A stretch of DNA of 64,000 nt from RYN-230 sp963814645 (GTDB lineage: Bacteria > Actinomycetota > Actinomycetes > Streptosporangiales > Streptosporangiaceae): assembly GCA_963814645.1 (NCBI GenBank), contig CAWFDX010000009.1, forward strand, positions 992,001-1,056,000. The letters are read 5' to 3'. The notes under the pieces were generated by a model, which was not told where the DNA came from, did not search any database, and saw only the letters and a program-made list of their open reading frames with translations. Each line of letters begins with the position of its first letter. Position 1 is the stretch's first letter. Positions 54,720 through 63,584 of the stretch are shown here, piece by piece. The position numbers were made by a program, and so were the translations under genes.

Positions 54720-55945
54720 GCCCTGTTTTCCGGCACGGCCGGCTCCGGCTGTACCTGCTCAAGCTGCTGGACGAGTCGCCCCGGCACGGCTACGAGGTGA
54801 TCCGGCTGCTGCAGGACCGGTTCATGGGGGTCTACGCGCCGTCACCCGGCACCATCTACCCGAGGCTGGCCCGGCTGGAAGAGGAGGGTCTGGTCACCCA
54901 CGACGAGGTCAACGGCAAGAAGGTGTACCGGATCACCGAGAAGGGCCGGGAGGAGCTGCGCAATCGGTCCGCGGACCTCACCGACCTGGAAGCGGAGATC
55001 ACCGCCTCGGTCCGGGATATCGCCCGCGAGGTGACCGAGGATGTCCGGGAGACGGTACGGAACCTGCGCGAGGAACTGACCTGGGCGGCCCGGGACGTGC
55101 AGCGCCGCGGCGGCCCGCCGCCCGGCCAGCAGGACAGCCGGCCGGGCCGGGACGAGGCGTGGCAGGCCAGGGAAGCGGGCCGCCGGGAACGGGCCGCCGC
55201 CCGGCGGGCCCGGGCCCGGGCGCGGCACGAGAAGGCCCCGGGATCCCGGGGTGACTCCTGGGCGGCCGCCGCCGACGATCCCGCCGACCGGCTGGCCGCC
55301 GAGCAGGACCGGCTCGACCAGCAGCAGGACCGGCTGAACGCCGAGCAGGCCCGGCTGGACGAGGAGCGGGCCCGGCTAGCCACCGAGCAGGCCCGGCTGG
55401 ACGAAGCACAGCGCCAGCCCGGCGCCCCGGATGAGGACGCGGCGGCCGAGCGGCTGGAGGCCGAACAGGACCGTCTCGGCGAGGAGCAGGACCGGCTGGG
55501 TGAGCAGCAGGACCGGCTCGACGAGCAGCAGGACCGGCTGGACGAGGAGCAGGACCGGCTCAACGAGGAACGCGGCGAGCCGGACCAGGGCCAGCGCGGC
55601 GACTGGGAGCGCCACGGCCCGGGCCAGGGCAGCCAGCGCCGGGGCGGCCGTGGCCGGGGCAGCTGGGACTGGCAGTCCTGGGCCGACTGGCCCGGGCGCC
55701 GCGGCTGGCCACACGGCGGGCCGCCCTGGGCCGACCCGGGCGCGCTGCCCGATCTGGAGCAACTGGCCCGGCACTTCACCCGGGAACTGCGCGACGCGGC
55801 CGCGCACGCGCAGGCGGTCAGCGAGGAAGCCGCCACCGACCTGCGCGTCATCCTGGACGACGCGCTGGCCCGGATCAAGACCGAGGTGTTCGGCGGCAAG
55901 ACCAGCGGGCCCGGCGACGCCCCGCCCCCCGATGAGGACAGCTGA
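54716..55945 (+). CDS. PadR family regulator with long heptad-repeat coiled coil
   Basis: The 409-residue protein begins with a PadR winged helix (LYLLKLLDESPRHGYEVIRLL, SPGTIYPRLARLEEEGLV, KKVYRITEKGREEL; residues 8-85). Residues 100-190 are helical and Arg-rich. From about 190 to 286 come at least eleven heptads of the type EQDRLDE, in two blocks, encoded by a 21-bp repeat; they should form a long coiled coil. The C-terminus is glycine- and tryptophan-rich, ending in a helical segment. Typical PadR proteins are 100-180 residues. The start overlaps the DUF4097 stop by four bases. Confidence 0.85.
   Translation: MSPVFRHGRLRLYLLKLLDESPRHGYEVIRLLQDRFMGVYAPSPGTIYPRLARLEEEGLVTHDEVNGKKVYRITEKGREELRNRSADLTDLEAEITASVRDIAREVTEDVRETVRNLREELTWAARDVQRRGGPPPGQQDSRPGRDEAWQAREAGRRERAAARRARARARHEKAPGSRGDSWAAAADDPADRLAAEQDRLDQQQDRLNAEQARLDEERARLATEQARLDEAQRQPGAPDEDAAAERLEAEQDRLGEEQDRLGEQQDRLDEQQDRLDEEQDRLNEERGEPDQGQRGDWERHGPGQGSQRRGGRGRGSWDWQSWADWPGRRGWPHGGPPWADPGALPDLEQLARHFTRELRDAAAHAQAVSEEAATDLRVILDDALARIKTEVFGGKTSGPGDAPPPDEDS
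55286..55573 (+). repeat. 21-bp minisatellite encoding heptads
   Basis: Repeated units close to GAGCAGGACCGGCTGGACGA, seven codons each, occur in two blocks separated by about 40 bp of unrelated sequence. Copies differ mainly in synonymous positions and in the third heptad residues. The number of copies may vary between strains. Confidence 0.85.
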
Positions 55946-56100
55946 CCCGGTTCCCAGGGCGGCCGGGAGCTGGCCAAAAACCGGTTCCCGGCTGGTACGG
56001 CGCTGCGCGAAGATAAGCTGCAATCTCACTCCGTGACCGCCGCCGTGCCGACCGCCGGCCTGGGCAGGTCCGGGACCAGCCCGGGGATCAGGAGGTTGGC

Positions 56101-57312
56101 GTGCCGGTGCCGCAGGCCAGCAGGCTCAGCAATGTCCGCTACGACATCCGCGGACCGGTGCTGCGCCGGGCGCGGCAGCTGGAAGCCGAGGGGCACCAGA
56201 TCCTCAAGCTGAACATCGGCAACACGGCGCCGTTCGGCCTGCACACGCCGGAGAGCGTGGTGCACGACCTGGTGCGCAACATCGGCGACGCGCAGGGGTA
56301 CAGCGACGCGCGCGGGATCTACCCGGCCCGGCTGGCGGTGGCCCAGTACTACACCACCCTGGGCGTGACCGGGGTCGGGCCGGACGACGTCTACCTGGGC
56401 AACGGCGTGTCCGAGCTGATCGTGATGGCGCTGCAGGCGCTGCTGGACCCGGGCGACGAGGTCCTGGTGCCGAGCCCGGACTACCCGCTGTGGACCGGCG
56501 CGGTGCACCTGTGCGGCGGCCGCGCCGCGCACTACCGCTGCGACGAGCAGGCCGGCTGGGCCCCCGACCTGGACGACGTGGCCGCGAAGATCAACGAGCA
56601 CACCCGGGCGCTGGTGATCATCAACCCGAACAACCCGACCGGGGCCGTGTACTCACGGGAAACGCTGCAGGGCCTGCTCGGCCTGGCCCGGCGGTATGAC
56701 CTGCTGGTGCTGGCCGACGAGATCTACGACAAGATCCTCTACGACGGCGCCGCGCACGAGTCCACCGCGGCGCTCGCCCCCGACCTGGTCGTGCTCACCC
56801 TGTCCGGGCTGTCCAAGACGTACCGTGCGCCGGGCTTCCGGTCTGGCTGGCTGGTGGTCAGCGGGCCGCGCCGCGAGGCGGCCGGCTACCTGGAGGGCCT
56901 GGAACTGCTGGCCAACATGCGGATGTGCCCGAACGTGCCGGCCCAGTACGCGATCCAGGCCGCACTCGGCGGGCTGCAGAGCATCACCGCGCTGCTGCAG
57001 CCTGGCGGCCGGCTGCGCGAGCAGCGGGATTTCGCGTGGCGCCGGCTCAACGAGATCCCCGGGGTGGACTGCGTCAAGCCGCAGGGCGCGCTGTACGTGT
57101 TCCCCCGGCTCGACCCGGACGTCTACAAGATCTCTGACGACCAGCAACTGGTCATCGACCTGCTGGAGCAGCAGCACCTGCTGCTCTCCCACGGCACCGG
57201 GTTCAACCTGGACACACCGGACCACCTGCGGCTGGTGTTCCTGGCCGGGGTGGACGTGCTGGACGACGCCATCAGCCGGGTGAGCACGTTCCTGGACAGC
57301 TACCAGCAGTAG
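56101..57312 (+). CDS. alanine aminotransferase-like (AlaA/YfbQ type)
   Basis: The 403-residue protein starts at GTG 56101 after GGAGG. It shows RYDIRGPVLRRARQLE at the start, INPNNPTGAVYSRE, DEIYDKILYDG and the PLP Lys in LSGLSKTYRAPGFRSGW, the set found in AlaA/YfbQ alanine-pyruvate aminotransferases. It would convert pyruvate and glutamate to alanine and 2-oxoglutarate. It lies 155 bp after the padR gene, so it is probably expressed separately. Confidence 0.9.
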   Translation: MPVPQASRLSNVRYDIRGPVLRRARQLEAEGHQILKLNIGNTAPFGLHTPESVVHDLVRNIGDAQGYSDARGIYPARLAVAQYYTTLGVTGVGPDDVYLGNGVSELIVMALQALLDPGDEVLVPSPDYPLWTGAVHLCGGRAAHYRCDEQAGWAPDLDDVAAKINEHTRALVIINPNNPTGAVYSRETLQGLLGLARRYDLLVLADEIYDKILYDGAAHESTAALAPDLVVLTLSGLSKTYRAPGFRSGWLVVSGPRREAAGYLEGLELLANMRMCPNVPAQYAIQAALGGLQSITALLQPGGRLREQRDFAWRRLNEIPGVDCVKPQGALYVFPRLDPDVYKISDDQQLVIDLLEQQHLLLSHGTGFNLDTPDHLRLVFLAGVDVLDDAISRVSTFLDSYQQ

Positions 57313-57335
57313 CCCGGGGGGTTGGTCCTGCGGGG

Positions 57336-58304
57336 CTACACCGTAAATACCACCTTGCCGAACAGGTCGCCGTTGATCATCGCGGCGAAGCCGTCCCGCG
57401 CCTCGGCCAGCGGCAGTACCCGGTCGATTGTGGGCCGCGCCCCGGTCTGCACCAGGAACTGGGCCAGCCGGCCCAGCTGGGCCCGGGTGCCCATGGTCGA
57501 GCCGACGATGGACAGCTGCAGGAAGAACACCCGGCTGAGCTCGGCCGGCGGGACCGCGCCGCTGGTCGCGCCGGAGACCACGATCCGGCCGCCGGGCCGC
57601 AGCGCGCGCAGCGAGTGCGCCCAGGTCGCCTCGCCGACCGTTTCCAGCACCGCGTCGACCCGCTCCGGGAGCCGGGCGCCGGCCGGGAAGACCTGGTCGG
57701 CGCCGAGTTCCAGCGCCCGCTCCCGCTTCTCCTCGCTCCGGCTGGTGGCCCAGACCCGGAAGCCGGCCGCCCGGCCGAGCACGATCAGCGCGGTCGCGAC
57801 GCCGCCGCCGGCGCCCTGGACGAGCACCGTGGACCCGGGCTGCAGGCCGGACTTGTCGAACAGCATCCGGTACGCGGTGAGATAGGCGGTGGGCAGGCAG
57901 GCCGCTTCGGTGAAGGACAGCGCGGCGGGCTTGGGCACCAGGTTGCGCCGGGGTACGGCCACCCGCTCGGCGAACGTCCCGTCGTAGCGCTCGGAGAGCA
58001 GCGACCGCCCGGGGTCGAGGGTCTCGTCGCCGTCCACCTTGGCCGGGTCACCGATCACCGAGTGCACCACGACCTCGTTGCCGTCCTCGTCGATCCCGGC
58101 CGCGTCACAGCCGAGCACCATGGGCAGCCGGTCCGCGGCGAGGCCAACCCCGCGCAGGCTCCACACGTCATGGTGATTGAGCGCGGTGGCCCGGACCGTG
58201 ACCGTGGTCCAGCCGGGTTCCGGCGCCGGTTCCGGATGCTCGCCGAGCTCCAGCCCGGCCAGCGGGACATCAGGGTCGATGCGTGCGGCAGTCACAGCGA
58301 ACAT
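57336..58304 (-). CDS. zinc-binding/quinone oxidoreductase-like dehydrogenase (MDR family)
   Basis: I chose ATG 58304 nine bases after AAGG. The 322-residue medium-chain dehydrogenase has TALNHHDVWSLRG, the cofactor motif VLVQGAGGGVATALIVLG, and a conserved substrate-side segment FDKSGLQPG. The typical catalytic zinc ligand Cys is replaced (LGCDAAG is retained but the zinc-lobe cysteines are absent), suggesting a quinone oxidoreductase-like, NADPH-dependent enzyme. It is convergent with the AlaA-like gene across 23 bp. Confidence 0.85.
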   Translation of the reverse strand: MFAVTAARIDPDVPLAGLELGEHPEPAPEPGWTTVTVRATALNHHDVWSLRGVGLAADRLPMVLGCDAAGIDEDGNEVVVHSVIGDPAKVDGDETLDPGRSLLSERYDGTFAERVAVPRRNLVPKPAALSFTEAACLPTAYLTAYRMLFDKSGLQPGSTVLVQGAGGGVATALIVLGRAAGFRVWATSRSEEKRERALELGADQVFPAGARLPERVDAVLETVGEATWAHSLRALRPGGRIVVSGATSGAVPPAELSRVFFLQLSIVGSTMGTRAQLGRLAQFLVQTGARPTIDRVLPLAEARDGFAAMINGDLFGKVVFTV

Positions 58305-58464
58305 GGGCCGCACCTTAGCGTCCCCCGGGGGGACCGCCGGTGGGCAGGGCGGCTGCACATAACCTGACCATCCGCTCTGAAGGGCCGGCCGGGCAAGTAA
58401 GTCTGTGCCATACTCGGTGCGGGGAAGCGGACCCTGGATGTCCCCCAGCAGCTAAAGGACTGGA

Positions 58465-59037
58465 GTGGATCTCACCTCCTATGCCGAGCTGGCGGTGCGC
58501 TTGGTCAACACGGGCGACGCTGGCGACGGCCGTCAGGATGAGCCCGCCACCATCGAGGCGTTTCGTGCCCTGACGGCGGACCGGGCCTATCCGCGTGCCC
58601 CGATGACACCGGGCGACCTGGACCCGCTCCGGCAACTGCGCACCGAACTCCGGCTTATCTTTGCCGCCAGCATCGCCGGGAACGACGAGGATGCGGCGGC
58701 CCGGCTGAACGCGCTGCTGGCCCGGCATCCGATCCACCCGGAGATCGCCCGGCACGACGGCCAGCCCTGGCACCTGCACCACGCCGAGAGCGGCTCGGCG
58801 GCCGACCAGTATGCCGCGGGTGCCGTGCTCGGCCTGACCTGGGTGGTCACCGAACTGGGCACCGACCGGCTCCGCCGGTGCGAGGCCGCGTCCTGCGGCA
58901 ACGTCTTCGTGGACCTGACCGCGGGCCGGACGCAGAGTTACTGCGGGGACCGCTGCGCGGGCACCGGTACGGTCACCCCGCTCCGCGACCGGCGGCGCGG
59001 CCAGGAATCTGGCCGGACGTCGCACGCCGCTATCTGA
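58465..59037 (+). CDS. ABATE/CGNR-type zinc finger protein
   Basis: The 190-residue protein has the ABATE-like N-terminal domain with SYAELAVRLVNT, a helical middle (LRQLRTELRLIFAASIAG), and a C-terminal zinc-finger-like RRCEAASCGNVFVDL, QSYCGDRCAGTG. The four Cys of the finger are kept, but the CGNR tetrad itself is altered. Such proteins are thought to be transcription regulators binding small ligands through ABATE. The GTG start is at 58465. Confidence 0.85.
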   Translation: MDLTSYAELAVRLVNTGDAGDGRQDEPATIEAFRALTADRAYPRAPMTPGDLDPLRQLRTELRLIFAASIAGNDEDAAARLNALLARHPIHPEIARHDGQPWHLHHAESGSAADQYAAGAVLGLTWVVTELGTDRLRRCEAASCGNVFVDLTAGRTQSYCGDRCAGTGTVTPLRDRRRGQESGRTSHAAI

Positions 59038-59308
59038 ATTCCGGTAACCGCTCCGGTAACTGCCGGCCCTGCCCGCTTTGCCGTAGATTCTGGTATTTCC
59101 GGCTACCCGCCTCCTACCTGGGGTAAGTCATGGGCGGCCGGGGCCGCCGCCAGGGACAGCAATACGTATCTCGATGCGAACGGATCGTAACCCGCGTTAC
59201 CGAAATGAAGCCGACGACTTCTTCTCAGGCTGTTTGACGATCATTACCATGAGCCCTACTCCACGGCCGTATGGCCCACGTATGTGGACCGGAAAGAAGG
59301 TTCCGAGC

Positions 59309-60955
59309 ATGGCAACTGAGGCGGTAGCCACCACTACCAAACCGACAGACGTCGGCCTCAAACGAGAGATGGGGCTGATTGGGGCAACCTGGGCGTCCGA
59401 GACCTCGATCATCGGCTCGGGCTGGCTGTTCGGAGCGCTCTTCGCCGTCCAGGCCGCGGGGCCAGCCGCCCTGCTGGGCTGGATCATCGGCGGCGTCGCG
59501 GTCATCTTCCTGGCCCTGGTGCATGCCGAGCTGGGCGGCATGTACCCGGTCTCCGGCGGCACGGCGCGGTTCCCGCACCTGGCGTACGGCAGCGTGGCCG
59601 GCATCTCGTTCGGCTTCTTCTCCTGGGTCCAGGCCATCACGGTGGCCCCCATCGAGTGCTTCGCGGTGATGCAGTACGGGTCGTACTACTGGCACGGCCT
59701 GTTCAACGCCAGCGCAGCCGGCGGGAAGGGCAACGTCACGGGGCTCGGCTTCGTGATGACGGTGGTCCTCCTGATCATCTTCACCGCGCTGAACTTCCTG
59801 GCCATGCGCCTGTTCAGCAAGGTCAACGCCGGCATCACCTGGTGGAAGGTGGCCATCCCGGTTGTCACCATCATCGTGCTGCTGTTCAAGTTCCACGGCG
59901 GCAACTTCACCGCCGCCGGCGGCTTCATGCCCTATGGGATCAAGGCCCTGTTCGGGGCGATCCCGTCCGCGGGCATCGTGTTCGCCTACCTCGGCTTCGA
60001 GCAGGCCGACCAGCTGGCCGCGGAGATCAAGGACCCGCAGAAGAACCTGCCCCGGGCCATCCTGCTGGCCACCGGGATCGGCATCATCATCTACGTCATG
60101 CTGCAGGTGGTGTTCATCGGCGCCATGCCGGCCAGCCAGCTCACCCACGGGTGGTCGGGGATCAGCAACACCGACATCCTCGCCGGACCTTTCGCTGGCC
60201 TGGCCGGCATCGTCGGACTGAGCGCGCTGGCCATCATCCTGCGGATCGACGCGTTCATCTCCCCGTTCGGCACCGGCCTGATGTACCAGACCTCGTCCTC
60301 CCGGGTCGGCTACGGGCTGGGCCGCAACCGCTACTTCCCGCAGGCCTTCACCAGGGTCGACAGGAACGGCGTTCCGTGGATCAGCCTGATCGTCGCGTTC
60401 TTTGCCGGGCTGGTCTTCCTGCTGCCGTTCCCGAGCTGGCACTCCCTGGTCAGCTTGGTCACCAGCGCCAGCGTGCTGATGTACGCCGGCGCACCGCTGG
60501 CCATGGGCGCGTTCCGCCGGCAGGTCCCCGACGCCGACCGGCCCTACCGGGTGCCCGTGGCTGCGGTGTGGTCCCCGGTATCGTTCATCATCGCCAACAT
60601 GCTCATCTACTGGTCCGGCTTCGAGACGGTCTGGAAGCTGGGCATCGTGGTCATCGTCGGGTACGTCCTGATCGCCATCTTCATGGCCTTCGACGAGAAC
60701 CGCCCGCCGCTGGACTGGAGGTCAGCGCAGTGGCTGCCGGTGTACCTGATCGGCCTGGGCGTCATCACCTGGCAGGGCCAGTTCGGCCCGGACAACACGG
60801 GCCGGATCCCGTTCTGGTGGGACATGCTGGTCGTGGCCGTGTTCAGCTTGGTCATCTACTACTGGGCGATGGCCACCCGGCTGCCCACGGCGGAGATGCT
60901 CAACCTGGTCGAGCGGCAGTCCGGTATCGAGCCGCCCGAGCGCTCGGCCGCCTGA
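59309..60955 (+). CDS. APC family amino acid permease
   Basis: ATG 59309 lies nine bases after AAGAAGG; in-frame codons upstream look non-coding. The 548-residue protein has about 12 membrane helices with the APC signature regions: IGATWASETSIIGSGWLFG in helix 1 and GFEQADQLAAEIKDPQKNLPRAI in helix 6-7. The latter resembles the aspartate/glutamate-proton symporter branch. It imports an amino acid with protons; the substrate is not decidable. A strong hairpin follows. Confidence 0.9.
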   Translation: MATEAVATTTKPTDVGLKREMGLIGATWASETSIIGSGWLFGALFAVQAAGPAALLGWIIGGVAVIFLALVHAELGGMYPVSGGTARFPHLAYGSVAGISFGFFSWVQAITVAPIECFAVMQYGSYYWHGLFNASAAGGKGNVTGLGFVMTVVLLIIFTALNFLAMRLFSKVNAGITWWKVAIPVVTIIVLLFKFHGGNFTAAGGFMPYGIKALFGAIPSAGIVFAYLGFEQADQLAAEIKDPQKNLPRAILLATGIGIIIYVMLQVVFIGAMPASQLTHGWSGISNTDILAGPFAGLAGIVGLSALAIILRIDAFISPFGTGLMYQTSSSRVGYGLGRNRYFPQAFTRVDRNGVPWISLIVAFFAGLVFLLPFPSWHSLVSLVTSASVLMYAGAPLAMGAFRRQVPDADRPYRVPVAAVWSPVSFIIANMLIYWSGFETVWKLGIVVIVGYVLIAIFMAFDENRPPLDWRSAQWLPVYLIGLGVITWQGQFGPDNTGRIPFWWDMLVVAVFSLVIYYWAMATRLPTAEMLNLVERQSGIEPPERSAA

Positions 60956-60986
60956 TCACATGACCTGATCGCGGAATGCGGTACGG

Positions 60987-61014
60987 GGACCCCGGCCCGG
61001 GCGGGCCGGGGTCC
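60987..61014. terminator. bidirectional terminator hairpin
   Basis: A 12-bp perfect GC-rich stem (GGACCCCGGCCC with GGGCCGGGGTCC) and loop GGGC separates the convergent APC permease and sodX genes. Confidence 0.8.
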
Positions 61015-61029
61015 TCGGCTTTCCGGGCC

Positions 61030-61371
61030 TCAGGCCGGGGTGCGGCGGTAGCGGAACAGCACCCGGCCCTCGATCAGCACCGGCGGGACCACGCCGAACG
61101 TCCGGCTGTCCGCCGCGCCGGCCGGGAGGTTGTCCGCGCTGAGCCACCACCCGCCTGGTTCGCGCCACGCAGCCCGCTTCACCAGCAGCAGGTCCGGCCG
61201 GGCCGGGTGCCGAGCGATGACCAGCTGCCCCGGCCGGACCCGGGGCGGCCGGCCGGGGCGCAGGCCGCGCCAGACGAGCAGCCAGTCACCAGGCCGCAGA
61301 GCCGGCTCCATGGACCGCTCCGCGACCGCAATCCGCCACAGCGGCCAGTGAGCGCCATTAAGCACAGCCAT
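61030..61371 (-). CDS. sodX: nickel superoxide dismutase maturation protease (S26 family)
   Basis: I chose ATG 61371 after GGGAGGG (113 residues). It resembles signal peptidase I: WRIAVAERSMEPALRPGDWLLVW has the catalytic Ser of the SM motif, and LLVKRAAWREPGGWWLSADN has the Lys. Family members of this size beside sodN (SodX) remove the leader of Ni-SOD. There is no obvious membrane anchor, consistent with a cytoplasmic SodX. It is divergent from sodN, with 83 bp between start codons. Confidence 0.92.
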   Translation of the reverse strand: MAVLNGAHWPLWRIAVAERSMEPALRPGDWLLVWRGLRPGRPPRVRPGQLVIARHPARPDLLLVKRAAWREPGGWWLSADNLPAGAADSRTFGVVPPVLIEGRVLFRYRRTPA

Positions 61372-61454
61372 CCGCCCTCCCACGGTTCGGCGGAAGCCGA
61401 CGGGGTAGTGTCGGTTCCCGGATACCCATGATCTGACATGAGAGAAGGGGATCA

Positions 61455-61868
61455 ATGAGACTGCTGGCACGTCTCCTTGAGCCGAAGACCACCGCGCACG
61501 CACACTGTGACCTCCCGTGCGGCGTGTACGACCCGGCCCAGGCCCGGATCGAGGCTGAGTCCGTCAAGGCCATCATCCAGAAGTACAACGACAGCTCGGA
61601 CCCGGCGTACCAGACCCGGGCGCTGCTCATCAAGGAACAGCGTTCTGACCTGGTCAAGCACCACCTGTGGGTGCTCTGGACGGACTACTTCAAGCCGCCG
61701 CACTTCGAGAAGTACCCGCAGCTCAACCAGCTGTTCAACGAGGCCACCAAGCTGGCCGGCGGGGGCCCGGGCGGCACCAAGAGCAGCACCGATGTGGCCG
61801 CCGCGGACGCGCTGCTGGCCAAGATCGAGGAGATCAGCAAGATCTTCTGGGAGACCAAGCAAGGCTGA
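61455..61868 (+). CDS. sodN: nickel superoxide dismutase
   Basis: Ni-SOD dismutates superoxide using nickel bound by the N-terminal hook. The 137-residue precursor has a 16-residue leader ending THA-HA, followed by the hook HCDLPCGVYDP (His17, Cys18, Cys22), which binds nickel after leader removal by SodX. The rest is a four-helix bundle (RIEAESVKAIIQKYND, DLVKHHLWVLWTDYFKP) that assembles into hexamers. The start ATG 61455 lies after GAAGGGG. No nickel-responsive Nur site was identified. Confidence 0.96.
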   Translation: MRLLARLLEPKTTAHAHCDLPCGVYDPAQARIEAESVKAIIQKYNDSSDPAYQTRALLIKEQRSDLVKHHLWVLWTDYFKPPHFEKYPQLNQLFNEATKLAGGGPGGTKSSTDVAAADALLAKIEEISKIFWETKQG

Positions 61869-61916
61869 ATCAGCGAAGGCTGGACCGCCGGAAAATACGG
61901 CGGTTGCCACATTGCC

Positions 61917-61948
61917 GAGGCCGCGCGGGCCAATGCCCGGGCGGCCTC
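61917..61948 (+). terminator. terminator hairpin after sodN
   Basis: GAGGCCGCGCGGGC and GCCCGGGCGGCCTC form a 14-bp stem with one mismatch, closing CAAT. A smaller hairpin CCGCCG/CGGCGG lies at 61885-61903. Both lie downstream of sodN. Confidence 0.7.
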
Positions 61949-62004
61949 TGGCATGCTGACTGGTAGGCCGGCCCACACCGGGGCGGCCGACCCGGCGGCG
62001 GTCC

Positions 62005-62058
62005 GTGCCCGGCCTGCGGTGCCCGGCCTGAGGTGCCGACTTGAGGTGCCGACTTGAG
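62005..62058. repeat. tandem 13-14 bp repeats
   Basis: Four copies of a GTGCC(C)GRCYTGAG-like unit in a row: GTGCCCGGCCTGCG, GTGCCCGGCCTGAG, GTGCCGACTTGAG and GTGCCGACTTGAG. They lie between sodN and the anti-sigma gene. Confidence 0.75.
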
Positions 62059-62202
62059 GTGATTGTGCCCTGGTCAGCCAAGATTGCGTGATCACTTCAC
62101 GGGGCGCCGCGTCCGGGCCGGCCGCCGCGGACGGTAGGTTGCAAGTCAACACAGCGACGGCCGCTGGCAGTGCGGGACGGCTGGCGGTACTGGAGGACGA
62201 AC

Positions 62203-62661
62203 GTGACGGAAGAGACGACCGCGCCGGCAACTGCGGCCGTGCCCACCGCGGTACGCGGCGAACCGGCGGCCCAGGCGGCGGAGGACCGGGTGACGATCCG
62301 GATGCCCGCCGAGGGCGCCTACCTGTCCGTGCTGCGCACGGCCACCGCTGGCCTGGCCGCCCGCCTCGACTTCACCCTGGATGAGATCGAGGACCTCCGC
62401 ATCGCGGTGGACGAGGCGTGCGGCCTGCTGCTCAGCCAGACCAGTCCGGGCGCCGACCTGGACTGCGACTTCACCCTGGCCGAAGACAGCATGACCATCG
62501 CGGTGTCGGTGCCCAGCCAGCGAGCCCAGCTGCCCGCCCGGGACACCTTCGCCTGGACGGTGCTCTCCGCGCTGGCCGGCAGCGTGGACGCCTGGTCCGG
62601 GCCGGGCGACCGGCTGACGGTCATGCTGCGGAAGACCCGCGAGCTGTCGAGGTCCGGGTGA
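62203..62661 (+). CDS. anti-sigma factor RsbW/UsfX-like
   Basis: GTG 62203 lies six bases after GGAGG and gives 152 residues. The N-terminal 25 residues are alanine-rich. Then comes a GHKL ATPase-like fold with IRIAVDEACGLLLSQ-type motif (DLRIAVDEACGLLLS) and DTFAWTVLSALAGSV, close to Mycobacterium UsfX/RsbW, which binds SigF. The Asn of the classical N-box is absent, as I recall is also the case in UsfX. Its TGA overlaps the GTG of sigF by four bases, so the pair is co-translated. Confidence 0.88.
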   Translation: MTEETTAPATAAVPTAVRGEPAAQAAEDRVTIRMPAEGAYLSVLRTATAGLAARLDFTLDEIEDLRIAVDEACGLLLSQTSPGADLDCDFTLAEDSMTIAVSVPSQRAQLPARDTFAWTVLSALAGSVDAWSGPGDRLTVMLRKTRELSRSG

Positions 62662-63557
62662 CCGAGGAAATCGAGGTCCGGGTGCCGCGGAAGGTGGAGG
62701 CTGGGGTGACCGACGATATCGAGGCCGAGGTGGCCGCCGATATCGAGGTGCAGGTGGCCGAGCCCGGCCTGACCACCACGGCGCGGATCCAGCACGCGGT
62801 CCCGGACCGGGGCCGGGCCCGGGAGCTGTTCGAGCAGCTGGCCGTGCTGCCCGCGGGCGACGCGGAACGGCTGCGCATCCGCGGTGAGCTGGTCGAGCTG
62901 CACCTGCCGCTGGTCGAGTACCTGGCCCGGCGGTTCCGCAACCGCGGCGAATGGCTCGACGACCTGACCCAGGTGGCCACGATCGGGCTGATCAAATCCA
63001 TTGACCGGTTCGACCTGGCCCGCGGGGTGGAGTTCTCCACCTACGCCACCCCCACCATCGTGGGGGAGATCAAGCGGCACTTCCGCGACAAGGGCTGGGC
63101 GGTCCGGGTGCCCCGGCGGCTGCAGGAGCTCAAGCTTGCGCTGACCAAGGCCATCGGTGACCTGGCCCAGCGCGAGGGCCGGGCGCCCACCGTCGCGGAG
63201 ATCGCCGCGCACCTCCAGATGACCGAGGAAGAGGTGCTGGAGGGCCTGGAGTCGGCCAATGCCTACTCGACCGTCTCGCTCGATGCGCCGGACTCCGGGG
63301 ACGACGACGCGCCCGCGGTGGCCGAGTCGCTCGGCATGCTGGATGACGCGCTGGAAGGAGTGGAGTACCGGGAATCGCTCAAGCCGCTGCTGGAACAGCT
63401 GCCGAGCCGGGAAAAGCGCATCCTGCTGCTGCGCTTCTTCGGCAACATGACCCAGTCGCAGATCGCCAGCGAGCTCGGCATCTCCCAGATGCACGTGTCC
63501 CGGCTGCTGGCCAGGACGCTGGCCCAGCTCCGGGACGGCCTGACCGCGGAGGACTGA
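62658..63557 (+). CDS. RNA polymerase sigma factor, SigF/SigB type
   Basis: The 299-residue sigma-70 factor has an unusual N-terminal extension of about 45 residues with repeated valine/acidic units (VTEEIEVRV, VTDDIEAEV, AADIEVQV). Region 2 (HLPLVEYLARRFRNRGEWLDD, LTQVATIGLIKSIDRFD, STYATPTIVGEIKRHF) and region 4 (QSQIASELGISQMHVSRLLA) match group 3 SigF/SigB factors. It is coupled to the RsbW-like gene, so it is probably held inactive until stress. No anti-anti-sigma gene is visible in the window. Confidence 0.93.
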   Translation: MTEEIEVRVPRKVEAGVTDDIEAEVAADIEVQVAEPGLTTTARIQHAVPDRGRARELFEQLAVLPAGDAERLRIRGELVELHLPLVEYLARRFRNRGEWLDDLTQVATIGLIKSIDRFDLARGVEFSTYATPTIVGEIKRHFRDKGWAVRVPRRLQELKLALTKAIGDLAQREGRAPTVAEIAAHLQMTEEEVLEGLESANAYSTVSLDAPDSGDDDAPAVAESLGMLDDALEGVEYRESLKPLLEQLPSREKRILLLRFFGNMTQSQIASELGISQMHVSRLLARTLAQLRDGLTAED

Positions 63558-63559
63558 CG

Positions 63560-63584
63560 GCCGCCGCGCGGTTACCGCGGCGGC
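63560..63584. terminator. hairpin at the sigF 3' end
   Basis: GCCGCCGCG and CGCGGCGGC form a perfect 9-bp stem around CGGTTAC, straight after the sigF stop and overlapping the last codons of the convergent membrane protein gene. Confidence 0.5.

Larger units (their letters stand above)
61869..62202. promoter_or_regulatory. sodN downstream and rsbW upstream region
   Basis: 334 bp without a gene. It holds the sodN terminator, the tandem repeat at 62005-62058, and an 8-bp palindrome GTGATCAC at 62088-62095. No sigma-F-type promoter motif was found with confidence. Confidence 0.4.
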
